From contig SVLC01000001.1 of NCBI GenBank assembly GCA_015068155.1, positions 21,850 through 85,849 of the forward strand: DNA of 64,000 bases, given 5' to 3'. Of this stretch, positions 29,531-37,753 are shown piece after piece. This DNA is from Oscillospiraceae bacterium. GTDB lineage: Bacteria > Bacillota > Clostridia > Oscillospirales > Oscillospiraceae. Below the pieces are notes generated by a model, which saw only the letters and a list, made by a program, of their open reading frames with translations, was not told the origin of the DNA and searched no databases. The stretch's first letter is position 1. Each line of letters begins with the position of its first letter. The translations under genes and the position numbers were made by a program.

Positions 29531-30159
29531 ACCGTTTCCTCCCAATTGACAATGATTTCATCGGCTGTTTCCCTTATGGTCTGCCAGTTGCCGGCGGCGC
29601 TGTCGTCATACACACCAACCACATAGTAGCCTGCTGCTTTGGCTGTCTGCAGGGCATACAGGGCATCTTCGTATACGGCAATCTCCCCAGGGTTTGCGCC
29701 CAGCCTTTCGGCAGAGGCATGATACACCAAGGGGCTGCGCTTTCCTGCGCCAACGGTTTCACAGGAAAGAAGAAACGCAAAATAGTGCCGTATCCCTAAT
29801 CGGCACAGACAGGCTTCCATCAAATGTTCCGCTGTTGCCGATGCAACACACATCCGTACGCCTCTGCTGTGCAACAGCTGGAGGTATTCCTGCACACCGG
29901 ACTTCAACGGAATGTCATTGCGGTAATGCTCTTCCATCATGGCGTTCATTTCTGCTTCCGGATCACCGGTCAGGCCAAATTCCTGCTGGAAAAGAGCAGC
30001 GGATTCCGACATGGTCATGGGTTTGATCCGTTCCAAAAGATTCCCGGGGATTTCCTTGACACCCTTGCTGCTTAAATATTCAACCGCAAGATTCTTCCAG
30101 AAGCGCATGGAATTGATTAGGGTCCCATCCATGTCAAAGATGGCTACGGGCTTATTCAT
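29527..30159 (-). CDS. HAD-family phosphatase
   Basis: 'VAIFDMDGTLINSMRFWKNLAVEYL'; overlaps thiE in the thiamine operon. Confidence 0.85.
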   Translation of the reverse strand: MNKPVAIFDMDGTLINSMRFWKNLAVEYLSSKGVKEIPGNLLERIKPMTMSESAALFQQEFGLTGDPEAEMNAMMEEHYRNDIPLKSGVQEYLQLLHSRGVRMCVASATAEHLMEACLCRLGIRHYFAFLLSCETVGAGKRSPLVYHASAERLGANPGEIAVYEDALYALQTAKAAGYYVVGVYDDSAAGNWQTIRETADEIIVNWEETV

Positions 30160-30811
30160 TGGCGACCAGCTTTCTTGCCAGCTCCAGAAGCCGGGCCGTT
30201 GCCTTGCCGGGGTCTTCCGCCGCAAAGATAGCGGACACCACCGCAACACCGTCCACACCGCTGCCGGACAGCTCCATCAGATTCTTACCGTTGATACCGC
30301 CGATGGCAACCACGGGAATGGAAACAGCGCTGGAGATCTCTCTCAGCTTTTCCACCGTCAAATTCCGGGCGTTTTTCTTGGTGCTGGTTCCGAACACCGC
30401 ACCGACACCGATGTAGTCCGCACCGGCCTTTTCGGCAGCAATAGCTTCCTCTACCGTTCCGGCGGAGATACCCAGGATTTTTTCCGGGCCAATCAAGCTG
30501 CGAATATCCCGGCCTTGGATATCGGACTGGCCCACATGAACGCCGTCCGCGTCAATGGCCAGGGCGATTTCTGCGCTGTCATTAACCACATAGGGCACCT
30601 TATACCGGGCGCAGAGGCCCTTCAGTTTTGCCGCTTCCGCTTCAAATGCATTGGCATCCAAATCCTTTTCCCGGATCTGCAGGAAGGTAGCGCCGTTTGC
30701 CAGCACATCCCGGCAGACAGAGAGCAAGGTTTGCCCCTCTTTCAGCCAACCTTGGTCTGTTACCGCATACAGTAGCATGGCTTTGCGGATCTCATCTTTT
30801 GTAAATTTCAT
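30152..30811 (-). CDS. thiE: Thiamine phosphate synthase
   Basis: 'FLQIREKDLDANAFEAEA', 'DADGVHVGQSDIQGRDIRSLIG', 'GADYIGVGAVFGTSTK'. Confidence 0.95.
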   Translation of the reverse strand: MKFTKDEIRKAMLLYAVTDQGWLKEGQTLLSVCRDVLANGATFLQIREKDLDANAFEAEAAKLKGLCARYKVPYVVNDSAEIALAIDADGVHVGQSDIQGRDIRSLIGPEKILGISAGTVEEAIAAEKAGADYIGVGAVFGTSTKKNARNLTVEKLREISSAVSIPVVAIGGINGKNLMELSGSGVDGVAVVSAIFAAEDPGKATARLLELARKLVANE

Positions 30812-31616
30812 ATCGCACTCCTTGTTTTAGTTGTTCCTGTGTCAAATTGAACAGGGCATCGATCAAATCGTTACGAAAAGTAGCATTGCCGGTGCCATTG
30901 CGAAGGCGCTTTTCTTCTGCGATCTCACCGCTGATGCCCATGGCTGCTATAGCTGCGCAAGTGGCCAAGAACGGATCGTCCCAAGCGCCGCCATACGCGC
31001 CTATCAAAGCGGTCAGCATACATCCGCTGCCGGTGATCCGGGCCATGGTGGCACATCCATTACGCAATACGCAGCTTCTTTTGTCATCGGAGATTACATC
31101 GATTTTACCGGAAATAGCGATCACAGCCCCCGTCTTTCTTGCCACGTTTTCTGCCATAACCACAGCCCCAGGCAGGTTTTCTTCGTTGATCTCGTCCAAA
31201 TCGTTGACATCCACACCACTGCCGATAGTTTCCTGACCTGCCAAATAACGAATTTCGGAGGCATTTCCCCGAATTGCCGTAAAGTGGACTTCCTCCAGCA
31301 ATCGTTTTACCGCCTCCCGGCGAAGCTGAGTACCGCCTGCGCCTACAGGATCCAAAATTACCGGTTTCCCAAGTTGATTGGCTTCCTTGCCGGCCAGGAT
31401 CATGGATTCCACCTGGTCAATGGCGCCCATATTGCATACCAGGGCCTGCACATTGCGGACAGCTTCCTCCACTTCCAATGGATGGCTTGCCATGGTGGGA
31501 CTGCCGCCGGAGGCCAGGAGAATGTTGGCGCAATCGTTGACGGTCACAAAGTTAGTAATGCATTGCACCAACGGTTTTTTCGCCCTGACCGTCGCCAAAA
31601 CAGTTTCAAATTCCAT
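30792..31616 (-). CDS. thiM: Hydroxyethylthiazole kinase
   Basis: 'PLVQCITNFVTVNDCANILLASGGSPTMA', 'GNASEIRYLAG', 'ITGSGCMLTALIGAY'. Confidence 0.95.
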   Translation of the reverse strand: MEFETVLATVRAKKPLVQCITNFVTVNDCANILLASGGSPTMASHPLEVEEAVRNVQALVCNMGAIDQVESMILAGKEANQLGKPVILDPVGAGGTQLRREAVKRLLEEVHFTAIRGNASEIRYLAGQETIGSGVDVNDLDEINEENLPGAVVMAENVARKTGAVIAISGKIDVISDDKRSCVLRNGCATMARITGSGCMLTALIGAYGGAWDDPFLATCAAIAAMGISGEIAEEKRLRNGTGNATFRNDLIDALFNLTQEQLKQGVRYEIYKR

Positions 31617-31618
31617 CG

Positions 31619-32125
31619 TTAACGCTCCCATTCTTTCAAAAAACGATCCAGCACCTTTGTCCGCTTTAAGATCAGCAGCACCATCACGCCCATGATGCCG
31701 CCTACTACTGCGGAGGGGGTATAGAAGGGAATATAGTACAACGGATTCTGCGCATCCAGCGCATAAAACCATTTCATCAGCGGATAAGATGCCAACGCGC
31801 CAAGCAGACCCGTTCCGATCACTTCACCAACACAAACCAAATAGATATTCTTCGTTTTCTTCCACAGAAGGCCGCCCAGGATGGGGCCAAAGATGGCACC
31901 GGTCACCGCCTGGATGGTTCTGCCGGAGGCCATTCGCATCGCACCGCACAAAAATGCACTGAGGCAGGCCCACCAGGGCCCCAGGAACACAGCGGCTACC
32001 ACATCCACAAAATGCTGGAAGGGCGCCATAGCCGGAAAATACACGAAAGTATTCAGGACGAAAGCCAGGCTGGCGAAGATGGCGCACAGCACCATCTTTC
32101 TGACATTTAAGTTATTTTTCTTCAT
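31619..32125 (-). CDS. thiW: ThiW-type ECF transporter S component (thiazole/thiamine precursor)
   Basis: 'VRKMVLCAIFASLAFVLNTFVYFPAMAPFQHFVDVVAAVFLGPWWACLSAF', downstream of TPP riboswitches. Confidence 0.85.
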   Translation of the reverse strand: MKKNNLNVRKMVLCAIFASLAFVLNTFVYFPAMAPFQHFVDVVAAVFLGPWWACLSAFLCGAMRMASGRTIQAVTGAIFGPILGGLLWKKTKNIYLVCVGEVIGTGLLGALASYPLMKWFYALDAQNPLYYIPFYTPSAVVGGIMGVMVLLILKRTKVLDRFLKEWER

Positions 32126-32506
32126 AAAATCTCCTTTGCAAAGCAGGAAACGGCTGCAATCAGCGACGCTTCCAAAAATGGTTGCAGCGATTCCATCAAT
32201 CACTGCATGGAAGTTCGGTCGATGCTTACTGGCATCCTCTCACGCCGGAACACGGCTTCCCATCGCTGATAGGAAGCGATGATTCAATCGGCAAGAGCGG
32301 TCAGCGAGAGATTTTGCACCAAATGAAAAGTTGAAAAGCGCAGGAATACTGTATGTATTTCAAGTTTTTCAACCTGCACAGTTGGGGCAAAAGATCCGCT
32401 GTCCGCCGCAGGCGAATGAATCAGCGTTTCCTAAAATACAAGACTCAGGGCGCTCCCCCTCAGTCCGCCACTTATGTGGACTCGTTTCCTCCTTTCTCAA
32501 AAGAAA

Positions 32507-32544
32507 TAAAAAACAGGAGCATACCTTTTGTGGTATCCTCCTGT
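32507..32544 (-). terminator. Intrinsic terminator of the gene-proximal TPP riboswitch
   Basis: Minus strand ACAGGAGGATACCACAAAAGGTATGCTCCTGTTTTTT. Confidence 0.8.
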
Positions 32545-32560
32545 AACAGAGCAAAAGCGT

Positions 32561-32640
32561 TTCCTACGGCGGCATTATCCACATCAGGTATAAGGGTCGA
32601 AGGTCACACCTTCCTCTCAGCCTGTCACACAAGCTCCCCA
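32561..32640 (-). ncRNA. TPP riboswitch (gene-proximal copy)
   Basis: Minus strand GGGGAGCTTGTG...CAGGCTGAGAGGAAG...CGACCCTTATACCTGATGTGGATAATGCCGCCGTAGGAAACG. Confidence 0.92.
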
Positions 32641-32656
32641 TGTATTTAGTTGCAAA

Positions 32657-32691
32657 CAAAAACAGGGGACACCCTCCCGGATGCCTCCTGT
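32657..32691 (-). terminator. Intrinsic terminator of the distal TPP riboswitch
   Basis: Minus strand ACAGGAGGCATCC...GTCCCCTGTTTTTG. Confidence 0.7.
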
Positions 32692-32710
32692 AAAAAATCC
32701 TTTGTGAAAC

Positions 32711-32796
32711 GACTTCCTACGGCGGCATTATCCGCATCAGGTTAAAGGGTCGAAGTTCGATTACTTCCTCTCAGCCTGCTTCACAAGCTCCCCTGT
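32711..32796 (-). ncRNA. TPP riboswitch (distal copy)
   Basis: Minus strand CAGGGGAGCTTGTGAAGCAGGCTGAGAGGAAG...CGACCCTTTAACCTGATGCGGATAATGCCGCCGTAGGAAGTC. Confidence 0.92.
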
Positions 32797-32903
32797 ATTT
32801 GTTTGTTACATACATTATACACAACAGAAAACAATAATGCAAGCATTTTCTTAAAAATTAGGAATGTGCAAATAAATAGTTTCTTTGCTGGATACTCTTC
32901 TTT

Positions 32904-33434
32904 TTATTCTTCATCAGAAAACATCCGGTCCACATCAATGTTCCACCGACCAGGGCCAAACTCGTCCGGGTATTCTTGCTGCAGCCATTCCTTTTTCCAT
33001 TTCAATTTTTCGATAAAGGGCGCAATATCATAACCAGAGTACATTCTGGCACCCTTCAAGATGCTGACGATCTCGCTTCCCCAAACCCGCTCGTCCCATC
33101 CTTCGTAGCGTTCATAAATGGTCACTCTTTCGGAAATTTCAGCTTCCCGAATTTTCCCTCCATAGGATATCAACAGGCAATCATCTTTCAAATAGTGATT
33201 GCTGAAGCGGCTCGGAATATACAGCAGGTCTGTGATCCCTTTTGTGGACATATACCCGAACCGCTTGTAATACCGCCCATATACATACCATTCCGGAAGA
33301 TCTTCCGGTTTCATCTTGGTCCTGTATGGGCCGGAGAATAAAGTACCATCTTCGCTCCGAACATATTGCCAGCGGCCATTTATGAACTTGATGTCCTCAA
33401 CGGTGTATAGTGTATTTTTGAATCTGTTTCTCAT
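32904..33434 (-). CDS. Hypothetical protein
   Basis: ORF with start MRNRFKNTLYTVEDIKFINGRW; overlaps the metallophosphoesterase start. Confidence 0.6.
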   Translation of the reverse strand: MRNRFKNTLYTVEDIKFINGRWQYVRSEDGTLFSGPYRTKMKPEDLPEWYVYGRYYKRFGYMSTKGITDLLYIPSRFSNHYLKDDCLLISYGGKIREAEISERVTIYERYEGWDERVWGSEIVSILKGARMYSGYDIAPFIEKLKWKKEWLQQEYPDEFGPGRWNIDVDRMFSDEE

Positions 33435-34138
33435 TGGACCCTCCTTTTCAGGTCGTCGCTGCAAATAAAGTCATGGTACATGAACTGCAGCCTATCAATG
33501 CGCTTGTTAATATGCCAATGGCCGCAGAGCCAAGCGCCATAGTCTGCACTTTCTTCGATTTTGTCCAGCCACACTTCCGTGCTGGTATCGACCGTGCTTT
33601 GATCGATCATGGGAAGAAATGCCTCTACCGGCTCGTACTTGAAGGGGCAGGTATGAGACAGAATCACATCAATACGCCTTCCCTGGATCTGTTGCTCCAC
33701 ATAGGCCTTGATTTCCTCGGAAGGCTGCTCATCGGGCCACCAACCATAGTGCCGCGCAATCCGGTAGTATTTATCGACGCTGTAGGCACCGCCGATCACC
33801 AGATGGGTCAGGCCGTCCAATTCAAATATTTCGCCGTCCTTGGCGAACAGAATGTTGGGATACCGTTCTTCATACCAAACGATGCCGCCGTTCCATTCCT
33901 TTGTCTGATAGGTGAGGATATTGGCAGGGCGCATTTCGTGGTTGCCATGGATGCAGAATATTGTGGGTTTGAGCTTGCTGAAAACGCGTTTCAGCTCATC
34001 ATCTCTCTCGTTTCCGTAATAATTGGCGCCCACATCGCCCAGAATGACGATCACATCATCGGCGGTCAGATTCATTCGTTTCGTAAAGCGGACGATTTCA
34101 TATTTGCCGCCATGGATATCACCGGTATAATAGATCAT
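33431..34138 (-). CDS. Calcineurin-like metallophosphoesterase
   Basis: 'IYYTGDIHGGKYEIV', 'VIVILGDVGANYYG', 'CIHGNHEMRP', 'GHWHINKR'. Confidence 0.88.
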   Translation of the reverse strand: MIYYTGDIHGGKYEIVRFTKRMNLTADDVIVILGDVGANYYGNERDDELKRVFSKLKPTIFCIHGNHEMRPANILTYQTKEWNGGIVWYEERYPNILFAKDGEIFELDGLTHLVIGGAYSVDKYYRIARHYGWWPDEQPSEEIKAYVEQQIQGRRIDVILSHTCPFKYEPVEAFLPMIDQSTVDTSTEVWLDKIEESADYGAWLCGHWHINKRIDRLQFMYHDFICSDDLKRRVQ

Positions 34139-34197
34139 AAAATCATTCCTCTCACTTAACATTTTGGCAGGTGTCAGTATCATGCGCAAAGAAAAAC

Positions 34198-34232
34198 AGG
34201 ACGCAGAATGGATCACTTTCTGATCTCTGCGT
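34198..34232 (-). terminator. Intrinsic terminator of the doc/phd pair
   Basis: Minus strand CAGGACGCAG...CTGCGTCCTG followed by TTTTTC. Confidence 0.65.
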
Positions 34233-34245
34233 CCTGTTCAGATGT

Positions 34246-34626
34246 TTAGCTTTCTCTGTGGATTCTGATCCATTGCAACAATTCTTCATAGCCCATGGCA
34301 CCGGAGGCCACACCCAGCCCTGCTTCCACAACATCCTCGTTTGTACAGTTGAAACGGATGCCGTTGACCAGCAAAAAGGTCAGCATAACATGCATACCGA
34401 TTCTCTTATTTCCGTCCACAAAGGCGTGGTTGGAAATCAAATTGAATCCAATACGGGCACCTTTTTCTTCTTTTGTGGGATATAACTCCTGTCCACCAAA
34501 GGTTGAGAATGCTGCTTCCAACGCGGATTCCAGCAGCCCCTCGTCCCGCACACCGATGCTGCCGCCGGTTTCTTCGGCGATCAGCTGGTGGAGAAGGAGT
34601 ACCTGTTCTTTCGAAAACTTAATCAT
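34246..34626 (-). CDS. doc: Doc-type Fic-fold toxin (death on curing)
   Basis: Fic/Doc motif 'HAFVDGNKRIGMHVMLTFLLVNG'. Confidence 0.9.
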   Translation of the reverse strand: MIKFSKEQVLLLHQLIAEETGGSIGVRDEGLLESALEAAFSTFGGQELYPTKEEKGARIGFNLISNHAFVDGNKRIGMHVMLTFLLVNGIRFNCTNEDVVEAGLGVASGAMGYEELLQWIRIHRES

Positions 34627-34868
34627 TTGGCAAGTTCCTCAAAGGCAGGCTTATACTGTTTCAAAATTCGCTTGGATGCAATTTCCAGCTTTTCTTCATC
34701 TGTCAGATCGTAGATCAGCGATTCCTGTTCCAGATCTATCATTAAATATTTGGGTTTATTGTTCTTGAAAATCACGGCACGGCCATTGCTGTCTGCCGTG
34801 CGTGCGACACGGGAGAAATTTTTGTTCGCTTCGGAAACGGATACGATCATTTTGGTATCAATTTGCAT
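34623..34868 (-). CDS. Phd/YefM-family antitoxin
   Basis: 'MIVSVSEANKNFSRVARTADSNGRAVIFKNNKPKYLMIDLE'; overlaps doc by 4 nt. Confidence 0.85.
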   Translation of the reverse strand: MQIDTKMIVSVSEANKNFSRVARTADSNGRAVIFKNNKPKYLMIDLEQESLIYDLTDEEKLEIASKRILKQYKPAFEELAK

Positions 34869-35017
34869 AAAGAACACCTTCCTTTGCTACTATTATATAC
34901 CAAAGCAGCAGAAAGTCAACCTATAAATTTATAGGTAATATTTTACCATTAAATATTCCTATCCGTTCCTCCAATATTGCGGATTGTCGGAATTTTTGGC
35001 AATCCTAAACCTGCGTG

Positions 35018-35332
35018 TTATTCAGTTTCCGTCCGAAGCAACTCAGACATCAGGTGTGCGCCGTACTGCAGGCCGTCGAGGAAGGCTTTGTATTCGTAGA
35101 AGGTGCAGAGGCGGCAGCAGAGGTTAAAGACGGCGTTGTTATCGTCCAGGGGCAGGGTTTCCAGGAAATTCTCCAGTTCGGCAAAGCCGGCCTGGATTTC
35201 CGGTGGATCAGACTCGCGGGACTCTGCATAGGCTTGGTAAAGCTGATCCAGGACGGTTTCGTTGTTGCTGTCGCCGACGTCAAATGGATGGGTTTCTATG
35301 TAGGCCTTTAATCGTTGGGCAAGGTTATACAT
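35018..35332 (-). CDS. Hypothetical protein (DUF6809-like)
   Basis: 104 aa ORF overlapping the next small ORF, near TnpV. Confidence 0.55.
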   Translation of the reverse strand: MYNLAQRLKAYIETHPFDVGDSNNETVLDQLYQAYAESRESDPPEIQAGFAELENFLETLPLDDNNAVFNLCCRLCTFYEYKAFLDGLQYGAHLMSELLRTETE

Positions 35333-35498
35333 ATTGACACCTCCTGGCTCGCTGGAGCTTCAGTAGAAGCTCATTGACGGCATCCGGGTATCTTCCCTGT
35401 TCGATCAGCTTGTTGCGGACGTGGAGCAATCCATGGAGCATGAGCTGATATTCTGACGGACTGAGAGCCAAGATCCTTTTAGGCTGCCTCATACGCAT
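35325..35498 (-). CDS. Small hypothetical protein
   Basis: 'MRMRQPKRILALSPSEYQLMLHGLLHVRNKLIEQGRYPDAVNELLLKLQ'. Confidence 0.5.
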   Translation of the reverse strand: MRMRQPKRILALSPSEYQLMLHGLLHVRNKLIEQGRYPDAVNELLLKLQRARRCQYV

Positions 35499-35854
35499 AT
35501 CAGCTCCTTCTCTACCGCTTCCGCAGCCTCGTGGCGGATCGTATTCATCCGCTGCACCCACTCCAATTGGTTGGCTGCTTTCAATTCCTCTGTGATGCAA
35601 TTGCGGCGTTTCAACTGTTCTACAAGCCGGTCAAACATTTCCGTTGTGGATTTGTCCACTTCCTCAAGATGGGCATTTAGGGTGTCACACAGCAGCATGA
35701 CCGTGTAGAGTACCCTTTTATTTGTCTGCAGGTACTTACGCCGCCGCTCACCCCAAGAGCCGATCTTTGGACTCTCTGGTGCCTCCATATCAGGCAGTAG
35801 ATAATCACCCACTTGCTGATAAGAGCCATCCATTCGTTCATATGTTGATTTCAT
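35489..35854 (-). CDS. tnpV: Second TnpV-family protein
   Basis: 'QVGDYLLPDMEAPESPKIGSWGERRRKYLQTNKRVLYTVMLLCDTLNAHLEEVD', TnpV-like layout. Confidence 0.7.
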   Translation of the reverse strand: MKSTYERMDGSYQQVGDYLLPDMEAPESPKIGSWGERRRKYLQTNKRVLYTVMLLCDTLNAHLEEVDKSTTEMFDRLVEQLKRRNCITEELKAANQLEWVQRMNTIRHEAAEAVEKELICV

Positions 35855-36041
35855 AAGCAACACCTCCTTTGCTGGCTTTATCATAGCAAAGAAGGCATTA
35901 CGAGTCGAATCTGCGAGCGCAGATTCAAATAAGAAAAGCTGACAGGGATTGCACACCTGTCAGCTTTTCTTGTTCGCAAACATGACTGCGCATGCTACCA
36001 AATCGTGATTTACTAAATCGTGATTTGGTAAAACTACATCA

Positions 36042-36137
36042 TTTTACGCAATCAGCATGGCTGCATAGCAGATTTTCGCATGGTGATTATAGCCAGCTGA
36101 CAGACGCCCTTTTTCACGAGAGGGTCATTCGTTCATC
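36042..36137 (-). repeat. Cassette-boundary repeat R1 (diverged)
   Basis: TTACGCAATCAGCATGGCTGCATAGCAGATTTTCGCATGGTGATTATAG shared with R2/R3; the core is diverged. Confidence 0.75.
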
Positions 36138-36142
36138 CACTT

Positions 36143-36706
36143 TCATTTTGCAATAAAATGTTCTACTTTTTTGACCTGCGCCATATCAATTTTCCAAAGT
36201 GTTGCCTGAATGCTTCTCTTTTCCGGTTCGGGATCCCAGTTAGGGGTGTAGTGTGACAAATCGAAAATACGCGCCCAAGATGATTCTACATCACCCTGTT
36301 TTGGATATGGGTTTTGCTCATAAAACCGTTCCCATTCGTTTTCATCATTTGCCACATACTGATTCATCAGCACCGTGTGCCATTTTTCAAAATCAGAAAG
36401 TAAGCAAGTATTGACATCTGCTTCGAAGGTAATCTGCACTAAGGGCGTGCCTCGTTTAGCATATCCGCTCAATCGCAGATCTCTGCGTTTCCGTTTTCCT
36501 TCCCATTGATACCACGCCCATATAGGATAATTAATGCCTTCCGGAGGCTGTCCAATTCGAATCCGCATTTGGTTAGAAAGCCAATCATACGCAAAACGCA
36601 GATCATCTCCGCAAAAGAGATAATTCTCGTTTGCAACCAGCACTCCGGTTTTTTCAAGCGCTTGGTAGGCATCTTCATGCTGAATTGTCCAAAGCAATTG
36701 CTTCAT
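36143..36706 (-). CDS. DUF3841 domain protein
   Basis: 'LLWTIQHEDAYQALEKTGVLVANENYL...AYDWLSNQMRIRIGQPP...YPIWAWYQW'. Confidence 0.7.
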   Translation of the reverse strand: MKQLLWTIQHEDAYQALEKTGVLVANENYLFCGDDLRFAYDWLSNQMRIRIGQPPEGINYPIWAWYQWEGKRKRRDLRLSGYAKRGTPLVQITFEADVNTCLLSDFEKWHTVLMNQYVANDENEWERFYEQNPYPKQGDVESSWARIFDLSHYTPNWDPEPEKRSIQATLWKIDMAQVKKVEHFIAK

Positions 36707-36787
36707 CTTACACCTCCGTCCGTGTCATTTTATCAAATCTATTATGATAATAGTACAATAATCTCTACATAATTGCAACAGGAAAAC

Positions 36788-36814
36788 ACCCCGACTCGGA
36801 ATGAGTCGGGGTGG
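36788..36814. terminator. Intrinsic terminator adjoining repeat R2
   Basis: CACCCCGACTCGGAATGAGTCGGGGTG hairpin. Confidence 0.7.
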
Positions 36815-36820
36815 ATAAAA

Positions 36821-36944
36821 CTTGTCTATTTTACGCAATCAGCATGGCATTATAGCAGATTTTGGTATGGTGGTTATAGTCGGCGAACAGAAACTCCCCT
36901 AGTGTCCGCCAGAGGGAGTTTGTTTGCGCATCAACCGTTCTTAT
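36821..36944 (-). repeat. Cassette-boundary repeat R2
   Basis: Shares CAGAAACTCCCCTAGTGTCCGCCAGAGGGAGTTT (34 bp exact) and GCGCATCAAxCxTTCTT with R3. Confidence 0.88.
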
Positions 36945-37043
36945 AGAACCGAATAGAAAGAAGATGTCCTGGGATGCGTCGAATACTCGCCCTAGGACAT
37001 AATCGGTTTTCAGTTTTCCAGGAACAGTTTCCCGTTCCGACCA

Positions 37044-37745
37044 TTATTTCAGTGCCTTACATTTAGCATTTCGCTCTGCAAGCAGGTTCGCTGCCTTATG
37101 CTGCAATTGTCCAGCCAGCTCCACATCATTACTATCTAATGCCTCACCGCACGCAATTACCGTTGCAAACAAACTTTCTTCCAGTTTGCAAAGCGACGGG
37201 TCACTCATTGGATCAGAAAAGCGAATATCTTCCGCCAGCTTCTGCAGTTTGGCTTTCAGCTCAGGATCACTACATTTTTGACACAACATCTGTGCATCTG
37301 CCTGCAGCAGCGCAATGTAACGGGTCTTCTTCTCCACCTTTTCGCCAACCTGGGTAATAGCCGTCTTGGACGCAAAGCACGAAAGCATAAACACTGCATA
37401 TACGCCCATCAACAGGATTTGGATAACAAAGGGCAACGCCCATCCCAAATCATACTCAAGCAACATGAAGATCACAGACAGCACCATTTCAACCACAACA
37501 TAGATTGCGCAATGGTACATGATAGGATATCCGAACAGCCAATCTCTCAGGATCATTCCCGACTTTCCAAGATAAACAAAGGTCAATACCGTCATCCCAA
37601 ACGCCAGTAGCACGAATGCATAGCTGATCCAGAAAGGTGCTTCATGATCTGCAAATCCAGCAATAGCAAACAGTACAATGTTGTACATTGCCAGCAGGAT
37701 TACGCCAATACCTATAAACTGTTTTGCAGTCTTACGCATAGTCAT
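37044..37745 (-). CDS. Four-TM membrane protein with cytoplasmic helical tail
   Basis: Four hydrophobic segments followed by about 100 aa soluble region; 8 nt from the SPFH gene. Confidence 0.7.
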   Translation of the reverse strand: MTMRKTAKQFIGIGVILLAMYNIVLFAIAGFADHEAPFWISYAFVLLAFGMTVLTFVYLGKSGMILRDWLFGYPIMYHCAIYVVVEMVLSVIFMLLEYDLGWALPFVIQILLMGVYAVFMLSCFASKTAITQVGEKVEKKTRYIALLQADAQMLCQKCSDPELKAKLQKLAEDIRFSDPMSDPSLCKLEESLFATVIACGEALDSNDVELAGQLQHKAANLLAERNAKCKALK

Positions 37746-37753
37746 TTCCTCCG

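Noticed and set aside
36042-36944. Classical integron attC sites
   Set aside because: No clear GTTRRRY/RYYYAAC pair and the recombinase lacks a recognisable IntI-specific insert, so only an analogy is claimed.
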